Source: JAFGJQ01 sp964586145
GTDB lineage: Bacteria > Planctomycetota > Phycisphaerae > UBA1845
Length of the DNA: 52,617 nucleotides
Direction: 5' to 3'
Assembly (NCBI GenBank): GCA_964586145.1
Contig: CAZPHH010000028.1
Span: forward strand, 1 to 52,617
Under the pieces are notes generated by a model, which saw only the letters and a list, made by a program, of their open reading frames with translations, was not told where the DNA came from and did not search any database. A program made the position numbers and the translations under genes. Below are positions 1-8,754 of the stretch, one piece after another (position 1 is the first letter of the stretch; each line of letters begins with the position of its first letter).

Positions 1-52
1 CACGCCAACGCGGCCGCGACGGCGAAAATTGTGAAAGTCTGCGAAAGTTGGG

Positions 53-1012
53 TTAACGCGGGTGAAGGAAGAGAACGGCGGTGCCGCCGACGGCCACCAA
101 GGCGCCGAGGATGGCGCGGGGGCTGACCTTTTCCTTATGAACAAGCACGGCGAACGGAAGGATGAAGACGGGCGGAAGCGAACAAAGCGTCTGCGCCACG
201 CCCAGAGGAGCGCGATCGGACGCAACCAGCGACATCCACACCCCCAACGAAGGACCGATTACGGCCCCGCACGCGGCAAACAAATACCCTGCCCGCGGCG
301 AGCCGATGCGCAGCGGCTGGTAGCCGGCAGCCTTTCGTGCGCGCTGACGAAGGGCGTGGAACGTCAGAATGGGCAGCACGCCCACGCCCGCGAAAACCAT
401 TCGGCCCAGTGTCGCCGCCTGCGGATCGAGGTGCTGCTCCGCAGGGAGCCACCCGTGCCCGATGCCCTGCTTGCTCAACAGGAGCCCACCCGCCTGGCAG
501 GCGGCCGCAATGATTCCCAGAATGACTCCCCGCAGCCGATGGCCGGTTCGCGCGACGGTTGCGTCCGCCGGCCGCTCCAACACCACCCAGGCGACCCCCA
601 CGATCGTCAATGTCATGCCGATCCAGGCAATGCCGTGCAGCCGCTCTCCCAGTGCCAGCCACCCGAACCACGCCGCGAAGATCGGCGCCGTGCCCAGCAG
701 CAGCATGGCCAGTCTGGGGCCGATGTCCACAAACGAGGTGAACAGGGCCTGGTCACCGATCGCCAACCCGATGATGCCCGAGAGTGCAAGGTAGAACACC
801 TGACCCGCCACGGCTTCCGGCACCCAGATCCCGAAACGAAGGCGATGGATCAGGGCGAGAATGACGATCGCCAGCCCGATGCGGAACGCGTTGACCACGG
901 TCGGCCCGATCCGCCGACCAGCCGCCGTGAAAAGCAGCGACGTGCCGGTCCACAAGACCGACGTGAACAGCCCCGCTGCCGGGCCGACATAAATGTCCCA
1001 CGATGCAGGCAC
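53..1012 (-). CDS. EamA/DMT-family membrane transporter
   Basis: A very hydrophobic protein of about 319 residues with roughly ten membrane segments arranged as two EamA-like halves, the usual build of drug/metabolite transporters that export metabolites or amino acids. The substrate cannot be told from sequence. The open frame runs further upstream, but that extension is polar, Arg/Pro-rich and unlike the family. A GGGGAGG ribosome site at 1019-1025 precedes tandem GTG codons at 1015 and 1012, so I place the start at 1012, six bases after the site. It is divergent from the rex operon with about 215 bases between them. The family call is firm and the exact start less so. Confidence 0.85.
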   Translation of the reverse strand: MPASWDIYVGPAAGLFTSVLWTGTSLLFTAAGRRIGPTVVNAFRIGLAIVILALIHRLRFGIWVPEAVAGQVFYLALSGIIGLAIGDQALFTSFVDIGPRLAMLLLGTAPIFAAWFGWLALGERLHGIAWIGMTLTIVGVAWVVLERPADATVARTGHRLRGVILGIIAAACQAGGLLLSKQGIGHGWLPAEQHLDPQAATLGRMVFAGVGVLPILTFHALRQRARKAAGYQPLRIGSPRAGYLFAACGAVIGPSLGVWMSLVASDRAPLGVAQTLCSLPPVFILPFAVLVHKEKVSPRAILGALVAVGGTAVLFLHPR

Positions 1013-1228
1013 CACGCACCTCCCCACCGCGCCAACTGGGGCGACCTGTCTGCCGGTCGAAGCCGGGAAGCGTATCCGCCGGCCCCGGCCTCTGGAAGCG
1101 GTCACCTGGGGGAACTTGACCGGGGGTGGAGAATCGGAGAAGGCGTTCCGGCCCCAGCCGGATGGGCTTTCAGGCCCGCGCGCGTGGCAATCTGGGAAAT
1201 CAGGCCGGAATTTTGCCGCCAGCCGCAC

Positions 1229-1257
1229 TTGACAGGCTCTTGGTTCGATGGCATACT
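1229..1257 (+). promoter_or_regulatory. Sigma-70-type promoter of the rex-hydrogenase operon
   Basis: TTGACA at 1229-1234, a 17-base spacer, then CATACT at 1252-1257 (four of six matches to TATAAT). Transcription would begin near 1264, the centre of the Rex-like palindrome. It reads toward rex with an untranslated leader of about 125 bases. The perfect -35 box and ideal spacing support it; no transcript data are available. Confidence 0.6.
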
Positions 1258-1273
1258 GTGAATATATTCACAG
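1256..1273. promoter_or_regulatory. Rex operator (ROP) overlapping the promoter
   Basis: The sequence CTGTGAATATATTCACAG is a perfect 18-base palindrome. The known Rex box pattern is TTGTGAA-N4-TTCACAA, and this site matches except for the outermost base on each side. It overlaps the last bases of the -10 box and covers the predicted start point, the classic position for repression, and lies about 115 bases before rex. It implies autoregulation of rex and NADH-responsive control of the downstream hydrogenase genes. Confidence 0.85.
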
Positions 1274-1388
1274 CGTGATTGGATACACAGCTTGATTTAG
1301 CCGATATTAAACCAGGACTTCATCCAGTCACACTGAGGCCCGCAGTCAGGCGGACGGGTCGCAGCACGGGTGATGGGAGGCCCGAGCC

Positions 1389-2030
1389 ATGAAGATCCCC
1401 GATCGGACCGTCGAACGAGTGATTCTGTATCGCAGGCGGCTGCGGGCGTTGCGTGCCGCTGGGCAGGTACGGATCTACTCGCACGAACTGGCGGGGGTCG
1501 AAGGCGTCACGCCGGCGCAGGTGCGGCGCGATCTGATGACGATCGGCTACACGGGAAGCCCGGCCAAAGGCTACGAGGTGGCCGGTCTGATCGCGAAGAT
1601 CGATGACACGCTCAACCCGCACCAGGACGAGGGAGTGGTGCTTGCGGGGGTGGGGCGTTTGGGCAAGGCGTTTCTGGCCTACTTTGCCGGGCAGGCGAAT
1701 CACCTGCCCGTGGTGGCCGCCTTTGACGTGGACCCGGAGAAGGTTGGCCGGCTGGTGCATGGGTGCCGGTGCTACGGGCTTGACGAGTTGGAGTCGGTGC
1801 TGGCGGAACGCTCCGTGCGAGTGGCCTTCCTCACCGTGCCCGGCGACGCCGCCCAGGAGGTGGCGGACCGTCTGGTTCGTGCGGGCATCCGAGGATTGGT
1901 GAATCTCGCCCCGGTCCGGTTGCGTGTGCCGCCGGAGGTTTACGTGGAGTACCTCGACATCACCGTATCGCTGGAAAAAGTGTCGTTCTTCGCGCGGCGC
2001 GATGCGCGCGCCGCGGCCAGGAGTTCGTAG
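1389..2030 (+). CDS. rex: Redox-sensing transcriptional repressor Rex
   Basis: A 213-residue protein of normal Rex length. The first ~75 residues form the winged-helix DNA-binding domain (VTPAQVRRDL recognition region). Residues ~80-205 form a Rossmann NAD(H) domain with GVGRLG, the acidic end of strand two in AAFDVDPEKVG, and the conserved VNLAPVRLRVP segment. Rex binds DNA when NADH/NAD+ is low and releases it when NADH rises. A GGGAGG site at 1375-1380 fits the ATG at 1389. It is the first gene of the hydrogenase operon, abutting hydC directly (TAG then ATG), with a Rex box in its own promoter. Confidence 0.95.
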   Translation: MKIPDRTVERVILYRRRLRALRAAGQVRIYSHELAGVEGVTPAQVRRDLMTIGYTGSPAKGYEVAGLIAKIDDTLNPHQDEGVVLAGVGRLGKAFLAYFAGQANHLPVVAAFDVDPEKVGRLVHGCRCYGLDELESVLAERSVRVAFLTVPGDAAQEVADRLVRAGIRGLVNLAPVRLRVPPEVYVEYLDITVSLEKVSFFARRDARAAARSS

Positions 2031-2516
2031 ATGGTTCAACCCGACATTCAATCCATTCTGGAACAGTATCCCCAGCCCAAACGGGAGAATCTCATCCCGA
2101 TTCTGCAGGCCGTGCAGGAGCGCTGCGGCTATCTGTCCCAGGAGTCCATGATCCAAATCGGCAATCGCCTGAAGCTGCCCGTCAGCAAGGTCTACGGCGT
2201 GGCCACGTTCTACAACCAGTTCCGCTTCCAGCCCAAGGGCAAGGTGCATTGCCAGGTGTGTCGCGGAACGGCCTGCCACGTGAAGGGGTCGGCCAAGGTG
2301 CTTGAGGCGCTGAAGCAGACGCTCAAGATCGAGCCGGGCCAGACCTCGCGGGACGGCATGTTCAGTCTGGAGGTCGTGGCCTGCATCGGGGCCTGCGGAC
2401 TGGCGCCCGTGGTCGCGATCAACGGCGAGTTTCACGCCGGGGTGACGCCCGACAGCATCCGCAAGATCATCAAGAGCTATGCGAAGAAGGGGGGCGACAA
2501 TGGCGGCAGCGAATAA
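2031..2516 (+). CDS. hydC: Hydrogenase NuoE-like [2Fe-2S] subunit (HydC/HndA type)
   Basis: A 161-residue NuoE/24-kDa family protein with a helical N-terminus and a thioredoxin-like [2Fe-2S] domain. Candidate ligands are C77 and C82 (C-x4-C) and C118 and C122 (C-x3-C, in ACIGACGLAP). In HydABC enzymes this subunit passes electrons between the flavin subunit and the hydrogenase chain. The ATG follows the rex stop codon with no gap and has an AGGAG site inside the end of rex, so the two are likely translationally coupled. The end overlaps hydB by 17 bases. Confidence 0.93.
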   Translation: MVQPDIQSILEQYPQPKRENLIPILQAVQERCGYLSQESMIQIGNRLKLPVSKVYGVATFYNQFRFQPKGKVHCQVCRGTACHVKGSAKVLEALKQTLKIEPGQTSRDGMFSLEVVACIGACGLAPVVAINGEFHAGVTPDSIRKIIKSYAKKGGDNGGSE

Positions 2517-4479
2517 CCGCCCGTCCGTGGCCGAACCCCGCGCAGACGCGGTACGGCTGGGTCCGCAAGACGTTCATCATCTGCTCGGGGCGGCAGCGCC
2601 CGGGCACGTGGGCCTGGAATCCACCCTCGCCCTCCTCCGCCGCGACCGCGTGACTCGACCGACGATTTACGTTGGCGCGGGCACCTGCGGCCTGGGCGCG
2701 GGGGCCGGCAAGACGCTGGCGGCGGTTCGGACGTATCTGGCCGATCGCAAGGTGGATGCGGACGTGGTGGAGGTCGGCTGTATCGGTCTTTGCTCCGCCG
2801 AGCCGCTGCTGGACATCCAGTTGCCCGATCGACCGCGGGTCAGCTTCAAGGCCGTCACCGCCGACCCCGTACCGATCCTGCTGGATGCGGTGTTGGCCGG
2901 TTCGGTACCCGCAGAGCACGTCTTCGGTCAGTTCCGCACGGACGGGCTGCCCGCCTGGCCCGGGGTGCCGTATCTGGACGAGCACCCGTTCTTCGCCCCT
3001 CAGACGCGCTGGGTGCTGGCCAACTGCGGGCTGATCGACCCGACCTCGATCGACGAGTACATCGCGCGGGGCGGCTACCGGGCGCTGGCGAGAGTCCTGC
3101 GTGAGCAGACGCCGGCCGAGCTGTGCGACGCGGTGGAGGCGAGCGGTCTTCGAGGCCGGGGCGGCGGCGGGTTCCCGACGGGCAGGAAGTGGAAGTTCGC
3201 GCTGAACACGGGAGCGGCCCAGAAGTACGTCATCTGCAACGCGGACGAGGGCGACCCCGGGGCCTTCATGGACCGGGCGGTGATCGAGGGGGACCCCCAC
3301 CGGCTGGTGGAGGGTCTGGCCATCGCCGCGTACGGCATCGGCGCGAGCAAGGCATATGTATACATCCGTGCGGAATATCCCCTGGCCATCGAGCGGCTGA
3401 TTCAGGCGCTGGATCAGGCCAAGCGTTACGGCCTCCTGGGGTCGGACATCCTGGGCAGCGGGTTTTCGCTGGAGGTCCTCATCAAGCAGGGCGCCGGTGC
3501 GTTTGTCTGCGGCGAGGAGACGGCCCTGATCCACAGCATTGAGGGCCGGCGAGGCATGCCGCGCCCGCGTCCGCCGTTCCCGGCGGTGCAGGGGTTGTTC
3601 GGCAAGCCGACCGTCATCAACAACGTGGAGACCCTGGCGAACCTTCCGCTGCTGGCGACGAACGGGCCGCAGTGGTTCTCGGCCGTGGGCACGCCCACCA
3701 GCCGGGGCACGAAGGTCTTCGCCCTGTCGGGCAAGATTGCCCGAACGGGCCTGGTGGAAGTGGCGATGGGGACGAAGCTGCGGGACATCGTGTTCGCCAT
3801 CGGCGGCGGCATTCCCAACGGCAAGGCGTACAAGGCGGTGCAGATCGGCGGCCCGTCCGGCGGCTGCATTCCCACCCAGCACCTGGACGTCGAGATCGAC
3901 TACGAGTCGCTCAAGTCTGTCGGGGCCATGATGGGCTCCGGTGGCCTGGTCGTGATGGACGAAGACACGTGCATGGTGGACGTGGCGAAGTTCTTCATGG
4001 ACTTCATCCAGCGGGAAAGCTGCGGCAAGTGCATCCCCTGCCGGGAAGGCACCAAACGGATGCTGGAGATTCTCCAGCGGATCACGCGGTCCCGGCGAAT
4101 GGAGAAGGGCGCCGACGCCCTGCTCCGGTTCAAGGGCGTGATGTACATGGAGCGTCTGGCCGACGTCATCCGCGACACGAGCCTGTGCGGACTGGGCCAG
4201 ACCGCCCCGAACCCCGTGCTCAGCACGCTCCGCTGGTTCCGGGACGAGTACGAGGCCCACATCTTCGAGCGGCGGTGCCCGGCCCACGTCTGCACGGAGC
4301 TTCTGCACTACCGGATTGACACGGAGGAATGCACAGGATGCACGATGTGCGCCCGGCACTGCCCGGCCGACGCCATCGTGGGCGCGGCAAAGACCCCCCA
4401 TTACATCGTGGCTGAGAAGTGCATCGGCTGCGGATCGTGCGTGCAGGCATGTCGCCTGGGCGCGGTGATCGCGGAGTAG
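2500..4479 (+). CDS. hydB: NADH-binding flavoprotein subunit of [FeFe] hydrogenase (HydB/HndC type)
   Basis: 659 residues in three parts. Residues ~50-110 form a thioredoxin-like domain with C63, C94 and C98. Residues ~180-590 form a NuoF core with the glycine-rich FMN/NAD loop GRGGGGFPTG near 219-228, NADEGDPGAF, and a [4Fe-4S] site at C508-C511-C514 with C563. The C-terminus has two ferredoxin sites, C611/614/617/621 and C641/644/647/651. This layout is that of HydB of trimeric NAD-linked, often bifurcating hydrogenases rather than complex I NuoF, which lacks the ferredoxin tail. The ATG at 2500 with an AAGGGGGG site is preferred over an in-frame start at 2479. Confidence 0.93.
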   Translation: MAAANNRPSVAEPRADAVRLGPQDVHHLLGAAAPGHVGLESTLALLRRDRVTRPTIYVGAGTCGLGAGAGKTLAAVRTYLADRKVDADVVEVGCIGLCSAEPLLDIQLPDRPRVSFKAVTADPVPILLDAVLAGSVPAEHVFGQFRTDGLPAWPGVPYLDEHPFFAPQTRWVLANCGLIDPTSIDEYIARGGYRALARVLREQTPAELCDAVEASGLRGRGGGGFPTGRKWKFALNTGAAQKYVICNADEGDPGAFMDRAVIEGDPHRLVEGLAIAAYGIGASKAYVYIRAEYPLAIERLIQALDQAKRYGLLGSDILGSGFSLEVLIKQGAGAFVCGEETALIHSIEGRRGMPRPRPPFPAVQGLFGKPTVINNVETLANLPLLATNGPQWFSAVGTPTSRGTKVFALSGKIARTGLVEVAMGTKLRDIVFAIGGGIPNGKAYKAVQIGGPSGGCIPTQHLDVEIDYESLKSVGAMMGSGGLVVMDEDTCMVDVAKFFMDFIQRESCGKCIPCREGTKRMLEILQRITRSRRMEKGADALLRFKGVMYMERLADVIRDTSLCGLGQTAPNPVLSTLRWFRDEYEAHIFERRCPAHVCTELLHYRIDTEECTGCTMCARHCPADAIVGAAKTPHYIVAEKCIGCGSCVQACRLGAVIAE

Positions 4480-4515
4480 ACGAGGCGAACCGTCTCGAGA
4501 TCGACGAAGCGGACC

Positions 4516-6237
4516 ATGATTACGATACACGTGAACAATCGACCCGTGGAAGCCCAGCCCGGCGAGACCGTGCTGGACGCGCTGAAGCGGGCAGGCGTAA
4601 CGGTGCCCACGCTCTGTCACATGCCCGGCCTGTCGCCCACGGGGGCCTGTCGCCTCTGCGTGGTGGAGGTGGAAGGCATGAACGGATTGGTGCCTTCGTG
4701 CGCGTTTCCCGTGTCCGACGGCATGAAGGTGCGCACGCATTCCCCCCGTGCCGTACGGGCCCGCAAGACCATCGTGGAGCTGCTGCTGGCCAGCCACCCG
4801 GATGACTGCCTCTACTGCTTCCGCAACCACCAGTGCCAGCTCCAGGATCTGGCCGCGGAACTGGGCGTGCGGGAGCGGCGATACGCGGGTGAGCAGACCC
4901 GCCACCACCTGGACGTGTCCGATCCGGCCCTGATCCGTGACCCGGACAAGTGCATCCTCTGTGGCAAGTGCGTGCGATTCTGCGAGGAAGTCCAGGGCGT
5001 GGCCGCCATTGACTTCATCCAGCGCGGCAGCCGGACCATGGTCACCACCGCCTTCAACCAGGGGCTGAACGTATCGAGCTGCATCAACTGCGGCCAGTGC
5101 ATCACCGTGTGCCCGACCGGCGCCCTGCGCGAACAAAGCCACATGAAGGAAGTGAGCGACGCCCTGCGCGACCCGGACCGGTTCGTGGTGATCCAGCACG
5201 CGCCGAGCGTATCGGTGACCCTGGCCGAGGAGTTCGGGATGAAGCCGGGCCGCGACGTCTGCGGCACGCTCACGGCGGCCCTGCGGCGGCTGGGCTTTGA
5301 CCGGGTGTTTGACACGGCCTTCGCGGCGGACCTGACCATCATGGAAGAGGCGGCGGAGCTGGTGCATCGCATCCGCAACGGCGGCCGGTTGCCGATGATG
5401 ACCAGTTGCTCGCCCGGCTGGGTCAAGTTCGTGGAGCAGTACTTTCCGGACTTCCTGCCCAACCTGTCCACCTGCAAGAGCCCGCAGCAGATGCTGGGCG
5501 CCATCATCAAGAGCTACTTCGCGCAGAAGGAAGGGATTGAGCCAAGCCGCATCTTCAGCGTGACCGTCATGCCCTGCACGGCCAAGAAGTTCGAGGCCAG
5601 CCGCCCCGAGATGTCGCTGGACGGGCTGCCGACGGTGGACGCCGTGCTGACCACCCGCGAGCTGGCGCGCATGATCCGGCTGCGCGGGCTGGACCTGGTG
5701 AACCTGGGGCCCGAAAGCGCCGACACGCCGCTGGGCGAGCGGAGCACGGCCGGGAAGCTCTTCGGCGTCAGCGGCGGCGTGATGGAGGCGGCCCTGCGGA
5801 CCGCCCACCACATGCTGACCGGCCGGGAACTTCCGGAATTGAAGCTTCAGAAACTGCGCGGCCTCAAAAGCGTCAAGCAGGCCCGGGTGGAGATCGCCGG
5901 GCAGGAATACGGCGTGGCCGCGGTCAGCGGGCTGGCCAACGCGTCGGCCCTGCTGGACGAGGTCCGGGCCGGCCGGCAGGATCTGCACTTCATCGAGGTG
6001 ATGACGTGTCCGGGCGGCTGCATCGCCGGCGGCGGGCAGCCCATCGGAACGAATCTCGAGGCGGTGCGGGCCCGCATGAAGGCGTTGTACCAGATTGACC
6101 GCGACGAGCCCGTTCGCACGTCGCACGGGAACCCGGGCATTCAGCGGTTGTACGCGGAGTTCCTGGGCGAGCCGCTGAGCGAGCGCAGCCACCATCTGCT
6201 GCATACGCACTACACGGTCCGGGACGTTGTGCCCTGA
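4516..6237 (+). CDS. hydA: [FeFe] hydrogenase catalytic subunit, group A multimeric type (HydA/HndD)
   Basis: 573 residues catalysing reversible H2 formation. Clusters in order: plant-type [2Fe-2S] (C34, C45, C48, C62), His-ligated [4Fe-4S] (H94, C98, C101, C107), and two ferredoxin clusters (C146/149/152/156 and C189/192/195/199). The H-cluster domain follows: TSCSPGW at 296-302, MPCTAKKFE at 352-360, and EVMTCPGGCIAGGGQP at 494-509. A small-subunit-like C-terminus follows. No signal peptide is seen, so it is cytoplasmic. With hydB and hydC upstream it makes a trimeric NADH/ferredoxin-linked enzyme. One oddity is Ser instead of the second Cys of the L1 motif TSCCPxW. No maturation genes (hydE, hydF, hydG) are nearby. 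Confidence 0.95.
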   Translation: MITIHVNNRPVEAQPGETVLDALKRAGVTVPTLCHMPGLSPTGACRLCVVEVEGMNGLVPSCAFPVSDGMKVRTHSPRAVRARKTIVELLLASHPDDCLYCFRNHQCQLQDLAAELGVRERRYAGEQTRHHLDVSDPALIRDPDKCILCGKCVRFCEEVQGVAAIDFIQRGSRTMVTTAFNQGLNVSSCINCGQCITVCPTGALREQSHMKEVSDALRDPDRFVVIQHAPSVSVTLAEEFGMKPGRDVCGTLTAALRRLGFDRVFDTAFAADLTIMEEAAELVHRIRNGGRLPMMTSCSPGWVKFVEQYFPDFLPNLSTCKSPQQMLGAIIKSYFAQKEGIEPSRIFSVTVMPCTAKKFEASRPEMSLDGLPTVDAVLTTRELARMIRLRGLDLVNLGPESADTPLGERSTAGKLFGVSGGVMEAALRTAHHMLTGRELPELKLQKLRGLKSVKQARVEIAGQEYGVAAVSGLANASALLDEVRAGRQDLHFIEVMTCPGGCIAGGGQPIGTNLEAVRARMKALYQIDRDEPVRTSHGNPGIQRLYAEFLGEPLSERSHHLLHTHYTVRDVVP

Positions 6238-6254
6238 GGGACAAGGCGAGTGGC

Positions 6255-8294
6255 ATGAAGCCGAAAGACAATGAACCTCTGGTCACCACCATTCGCGAGC
6301 GCTGCCGCGTGTGCTACACGTGCGTGCGCGAGTGCCCGGCCAAGGCCATTCGCATCGTCGACCGGCAGGCGGAGGTGATCCCCGACCGGTGCATCGGCTG
6401 CGGGCAGTGCGTGCGGGTGTGCAGCCAACACGCCAAGCGGGTGGCCAGCGACGTGGACCGGGTCGAGGCCGGGCTGGCGCGCGGGGTGCGGGCTGCGGCG
6501 GTGCTGGCGCCCAGTTTTCCGGCCGAGTTCACGGACGTGGAGTACGAGACGCTCGTCGGCATGGTCCGAGCGCTGGGCTTTGCCCTGGTGGGGGAGGTGT
6601 CCTTCGGGGCGGACCTGGTGGCGCACCAGTACCGCATCCTCATGAGCCAGAGTGAGAACCCGGGCAAGCCGTACATCGCCACGACCTGTCCGGCCATCGT
6701 CGGCTTCGTCGAGCGGTATCACCCGAACCTGGTGGATTCCCTGGCCCCGATCGTCTCGCCGATGATCGCCGCGGCCCGGGCGTTCCGCCGGCGCTACGGG
6801 GATGATCTGCGGGTCGTGTTCATCGGTCCCTGTATCGCCAAGAGGGGCGAGGTCGCGACCACCAATGACCGCCGTGACGTGGACGCCAGCATGACGTTCG
6901 TCGAGCTGCGTGAACTGCTGGCTCGAAAGGGAATTCGCCCGGATGCCGTCACGCCGAGTGACTTCGATCCGCCGCATGGAGCGCTGGGCGCGCTGTTGCC
7001 CGTCCGGCGCGGACTGTTGCAGGCTGCGCAGATCGACGAAGACCTGCTCCGCTGCGAAGTCGTATCCGCCGAAGGCCAGGACGAGTTCGTGCAGGCCATC
7101 CGGGAGTTCGAGTCGGGGGAGATGAACATCCGCCTGCTGGAACTGCTCTGCTGCGACGGCTGCATCATGGGGCCGGGAATCGGGCAGGACACGCCGCTCT
7201 TCCGGCGGCGGGCCCAGGTGGCCCGCTACGCCCAGTGGCGGCTGAACCGGCTGGACCTGACCGCCTGGGAACTGGACGTAGCCTCCTTCCAGGATATCGA
7301 CCTGAGCCGGACGTTCACGGCGGACGACCAACGCATCCCGCCGCCATCGGAGGAAGACATCCGAGCCATCCTCGAGCGGATGGGCAAGAAAGCACGGGAG
7401 GATGAACTGAACTGCGGGGCCTGCGGCTACGAAACCTGCCGCGAGCACGCCATCGCCATCTACAAGGGGCTGGCGGAATCTGAGATGTGCCTGCCCTATA
7501 CGATCGAACAGCTCCGGGCGGCCTACGACCAGCTCACGACATCGCACCGGGAGCTCGCCTCCACGCAGGAAGCCCTGATGCAGTCGGAGAAGCTGGCCAG
7601 CATGGGGCAGCTTGCCGCAGGCATCGCCCACGAGGTGAACAACCCGCTCGGCACCGTGCTGATGCTCTCCCACGTGCTGCTGGACGAGGTGCCGGCCGAC
7701 AGCGAGCTGCGGGATGACCTCACCCTGATCGCCAGCGAGGCCGACCGATGCAAGAAGATCGTCGCCGGCCTGCTTCACTTCGCCCGCAAGAACAAGGTGG
7801 AGGCCCGCCAGACGAACCTTCGCGAGCTGGTGGACGGGTTCACCCGACTGCTACCGCTCCCCGCGAACGTCACCCTCCAGGTGGAACACGAAGACGGCGA
7901 CGCCTCCGCCGACATCGATCGCGACCAGGTGCTCCAGGTACTGACGAACCTGGTCTCCAACGCGGTGGCGGCCATGCCGGACGGCGGCACCCTCACCCTG
8001 AGCACCCGCGGAAACGGCGACCGCGTGCATATTGCCGTGGCCGACACCGGCGTGGGCATCCCCCAGGCCAACCGCAAACGCGTGTTCGAGCCGTTCTTCA
8101 CCACCAAACCGGCCGGTGAAGGAACGGGCCTGGGACTGGCCGTCATCTATGGAATCGTGAAGATGCACCAGGGAGACATCCGACTACAGAGCAACGCCGA
8201 CCCGGCCGCAGGCCCGACCGGCACAACATTTACCGTCTCGCTGCCGCGGAAGCGTGACAAGGCCGGCCTGGAGACCGCCGGCGCAGCCTCCTGA
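6255..8294 (+). CDS. [FeFe]-hydrogenase-like iron-sulfur sensor histidine kinase
   Basis: 679 residues. Residues 17-56 carry two ferredoxin [4Fe-4S] motifs (C17/20/23/27 and C46/49/52/56). Residues ~80-330 form a shortened H-cluster-type domain: TTCPAIVGF (C145), GPCIAKRGE (C193) and LLCCDGCIMGPG (C299/C303). The possible cluster cysteines are kept, but the motifs differ from catalytic enzymes. Residues 387-412 hold a CxxC-x4-C-x16-C iron-sulfur domain. A histidine kinase follows, with the phospho-acceptor H459 in AGIAHEVNNP and ATPase boxes ADTGVGIP and EGTGLGLAV. There are no membrane segments. It lies 17 bases after hydA, so it probably senses H2 or electron pressure. The sensing role is inference; the domain order is direct. 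Confidence 0.88.
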   Translation: MKPKDNEPLVTTIRERCRVCYTCVRECPAKAIRIVDRQAEVIPDRCIGCGQCVRVCSQHAKRVASDVDRVEAGLARGVRAAAVLAPSFPAEFTDVEYETLVGMVRALGFALVGEVSFGADLVAHQYRILMSQSENPGKPYIATTCPAIVGFVERYHPNLVDSLAPIVSPMIAAARAFRRRYGDDLRVVFIGPCIAKRGEVATTNDRRDVDASMTFVELRELLARKGIRPDAVTPSDFDPPHGALGALLPVRRGLLQAAQIDEDLLRCEVVSAEGQDEFVQAIREFESGEMNIRLLELLCCDGCIMGPGIGQDTPLFRRRAQVARYAQWRLNRLDLTAWELDVASFQDIDLSRTFTADDQRIPPPSEEDIRAILERMGKKAREDELNCGACGYETCREHAIAIYKGLAESEMCLPYTIEQLRAAYDQLTTSHRELASTQEALMQSEKLASMGQLAAGIAHEVNNPLGTVLMLSHVLLDEVPADSELRDDLTLIASEADRCKKIVAGLLHFARKNKVEARQTNLRELVDGFTRLLPLPANVTLQVEHEDGDASADIDRDQVLQVLTNLVSNAVAAMPDGGTLTLSTRGNGDRVHIAVADTGVGIPQANRKRVFEPFFTTKPAGEGTGLGLAVIYGIVKMHQGDIRLQSNADPAAGPTGTTFTVSLPRKRDKAGLETAGAAS

Positions 8295-8362
8295 GCAGGA
8301 CGCCGCCCGGACCGGAACCGGACGAACGGCATTCTGCGACCGGCAACCGAAGGAAACCTGAC

Positions 8363-8752
8363 ATGGCACACAACATTCTGCTGGTGGACGACGACGTGGA
8401 TTACCTGACCGCGATGCGGCTGCAACTGGAGTCGGCGGGCTATCACGTTACGGCCGTCGAGTCCGTGGCCGCGGCGCACGAAGCGTTGAAGACACTGACC
8501 CCGGATGCGGCCGTCGTGGACCTGATGATCAACGAGCCCGACGACGGGTTCATCATGTGTCACTTTCTCAAGAAGCACCATCCGTCGGTGCCGGTCATCC
8601 TGGTCACCGCCGTGACGAGTGAGACGGGTCTGGACTTCGACGCCTCCACGAAGGAGGAGCGGGCCTGGATCAAGGCCGACGTGGTGCTGGCCAAGCCGGT
8701 GCGGTTTGAGCAACTGGAACGCGAACTGAGCCGGCTGGGCGTGGAGGCATAG
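8363..8752 (+). CDS. Stand-alone response-regulator receiver protein
   Basis: 129 residues with only a CheY-like receiver fold: acidic pair D9/D10, phospho-acceptor D53 in VVDLMINEPDDG, T82 and K111. The segment between T82 and K111 is longer than in CheY (about 28 residues, rich in acidic and Lys residues). There is no output domain. An AAGGAAA site precedes the ATG. Its place between the hydrogenase-like kinase and a receiver-kinase hybrid suggests it is a shuttle or direct target of that kinase, which is inference from context. Confidence 0.88.
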   Translation: MAHNILLVDDDVDYLTAMRLQLESAGYHVTAVESVAAAHEALKTLTPDAAVVDLMINEPDDGFIMCHFLKKHHPSVPVILVTAVTSETGLDFDASTKEERAWIKADVVLAKPVRFEQLERELSRLGVEA

Positions 8753-8754
8753 GC

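Noticed and set aside
2470..6210. A very long open frame (about 1246 codons) on the minus strand opposite hydB-hydA.
   Set aside because: It is a GC-rich antisense shadow: His/Arg/Gln-rich, with no domain, while the plus strand encodes clear enzyme motifs throughout.
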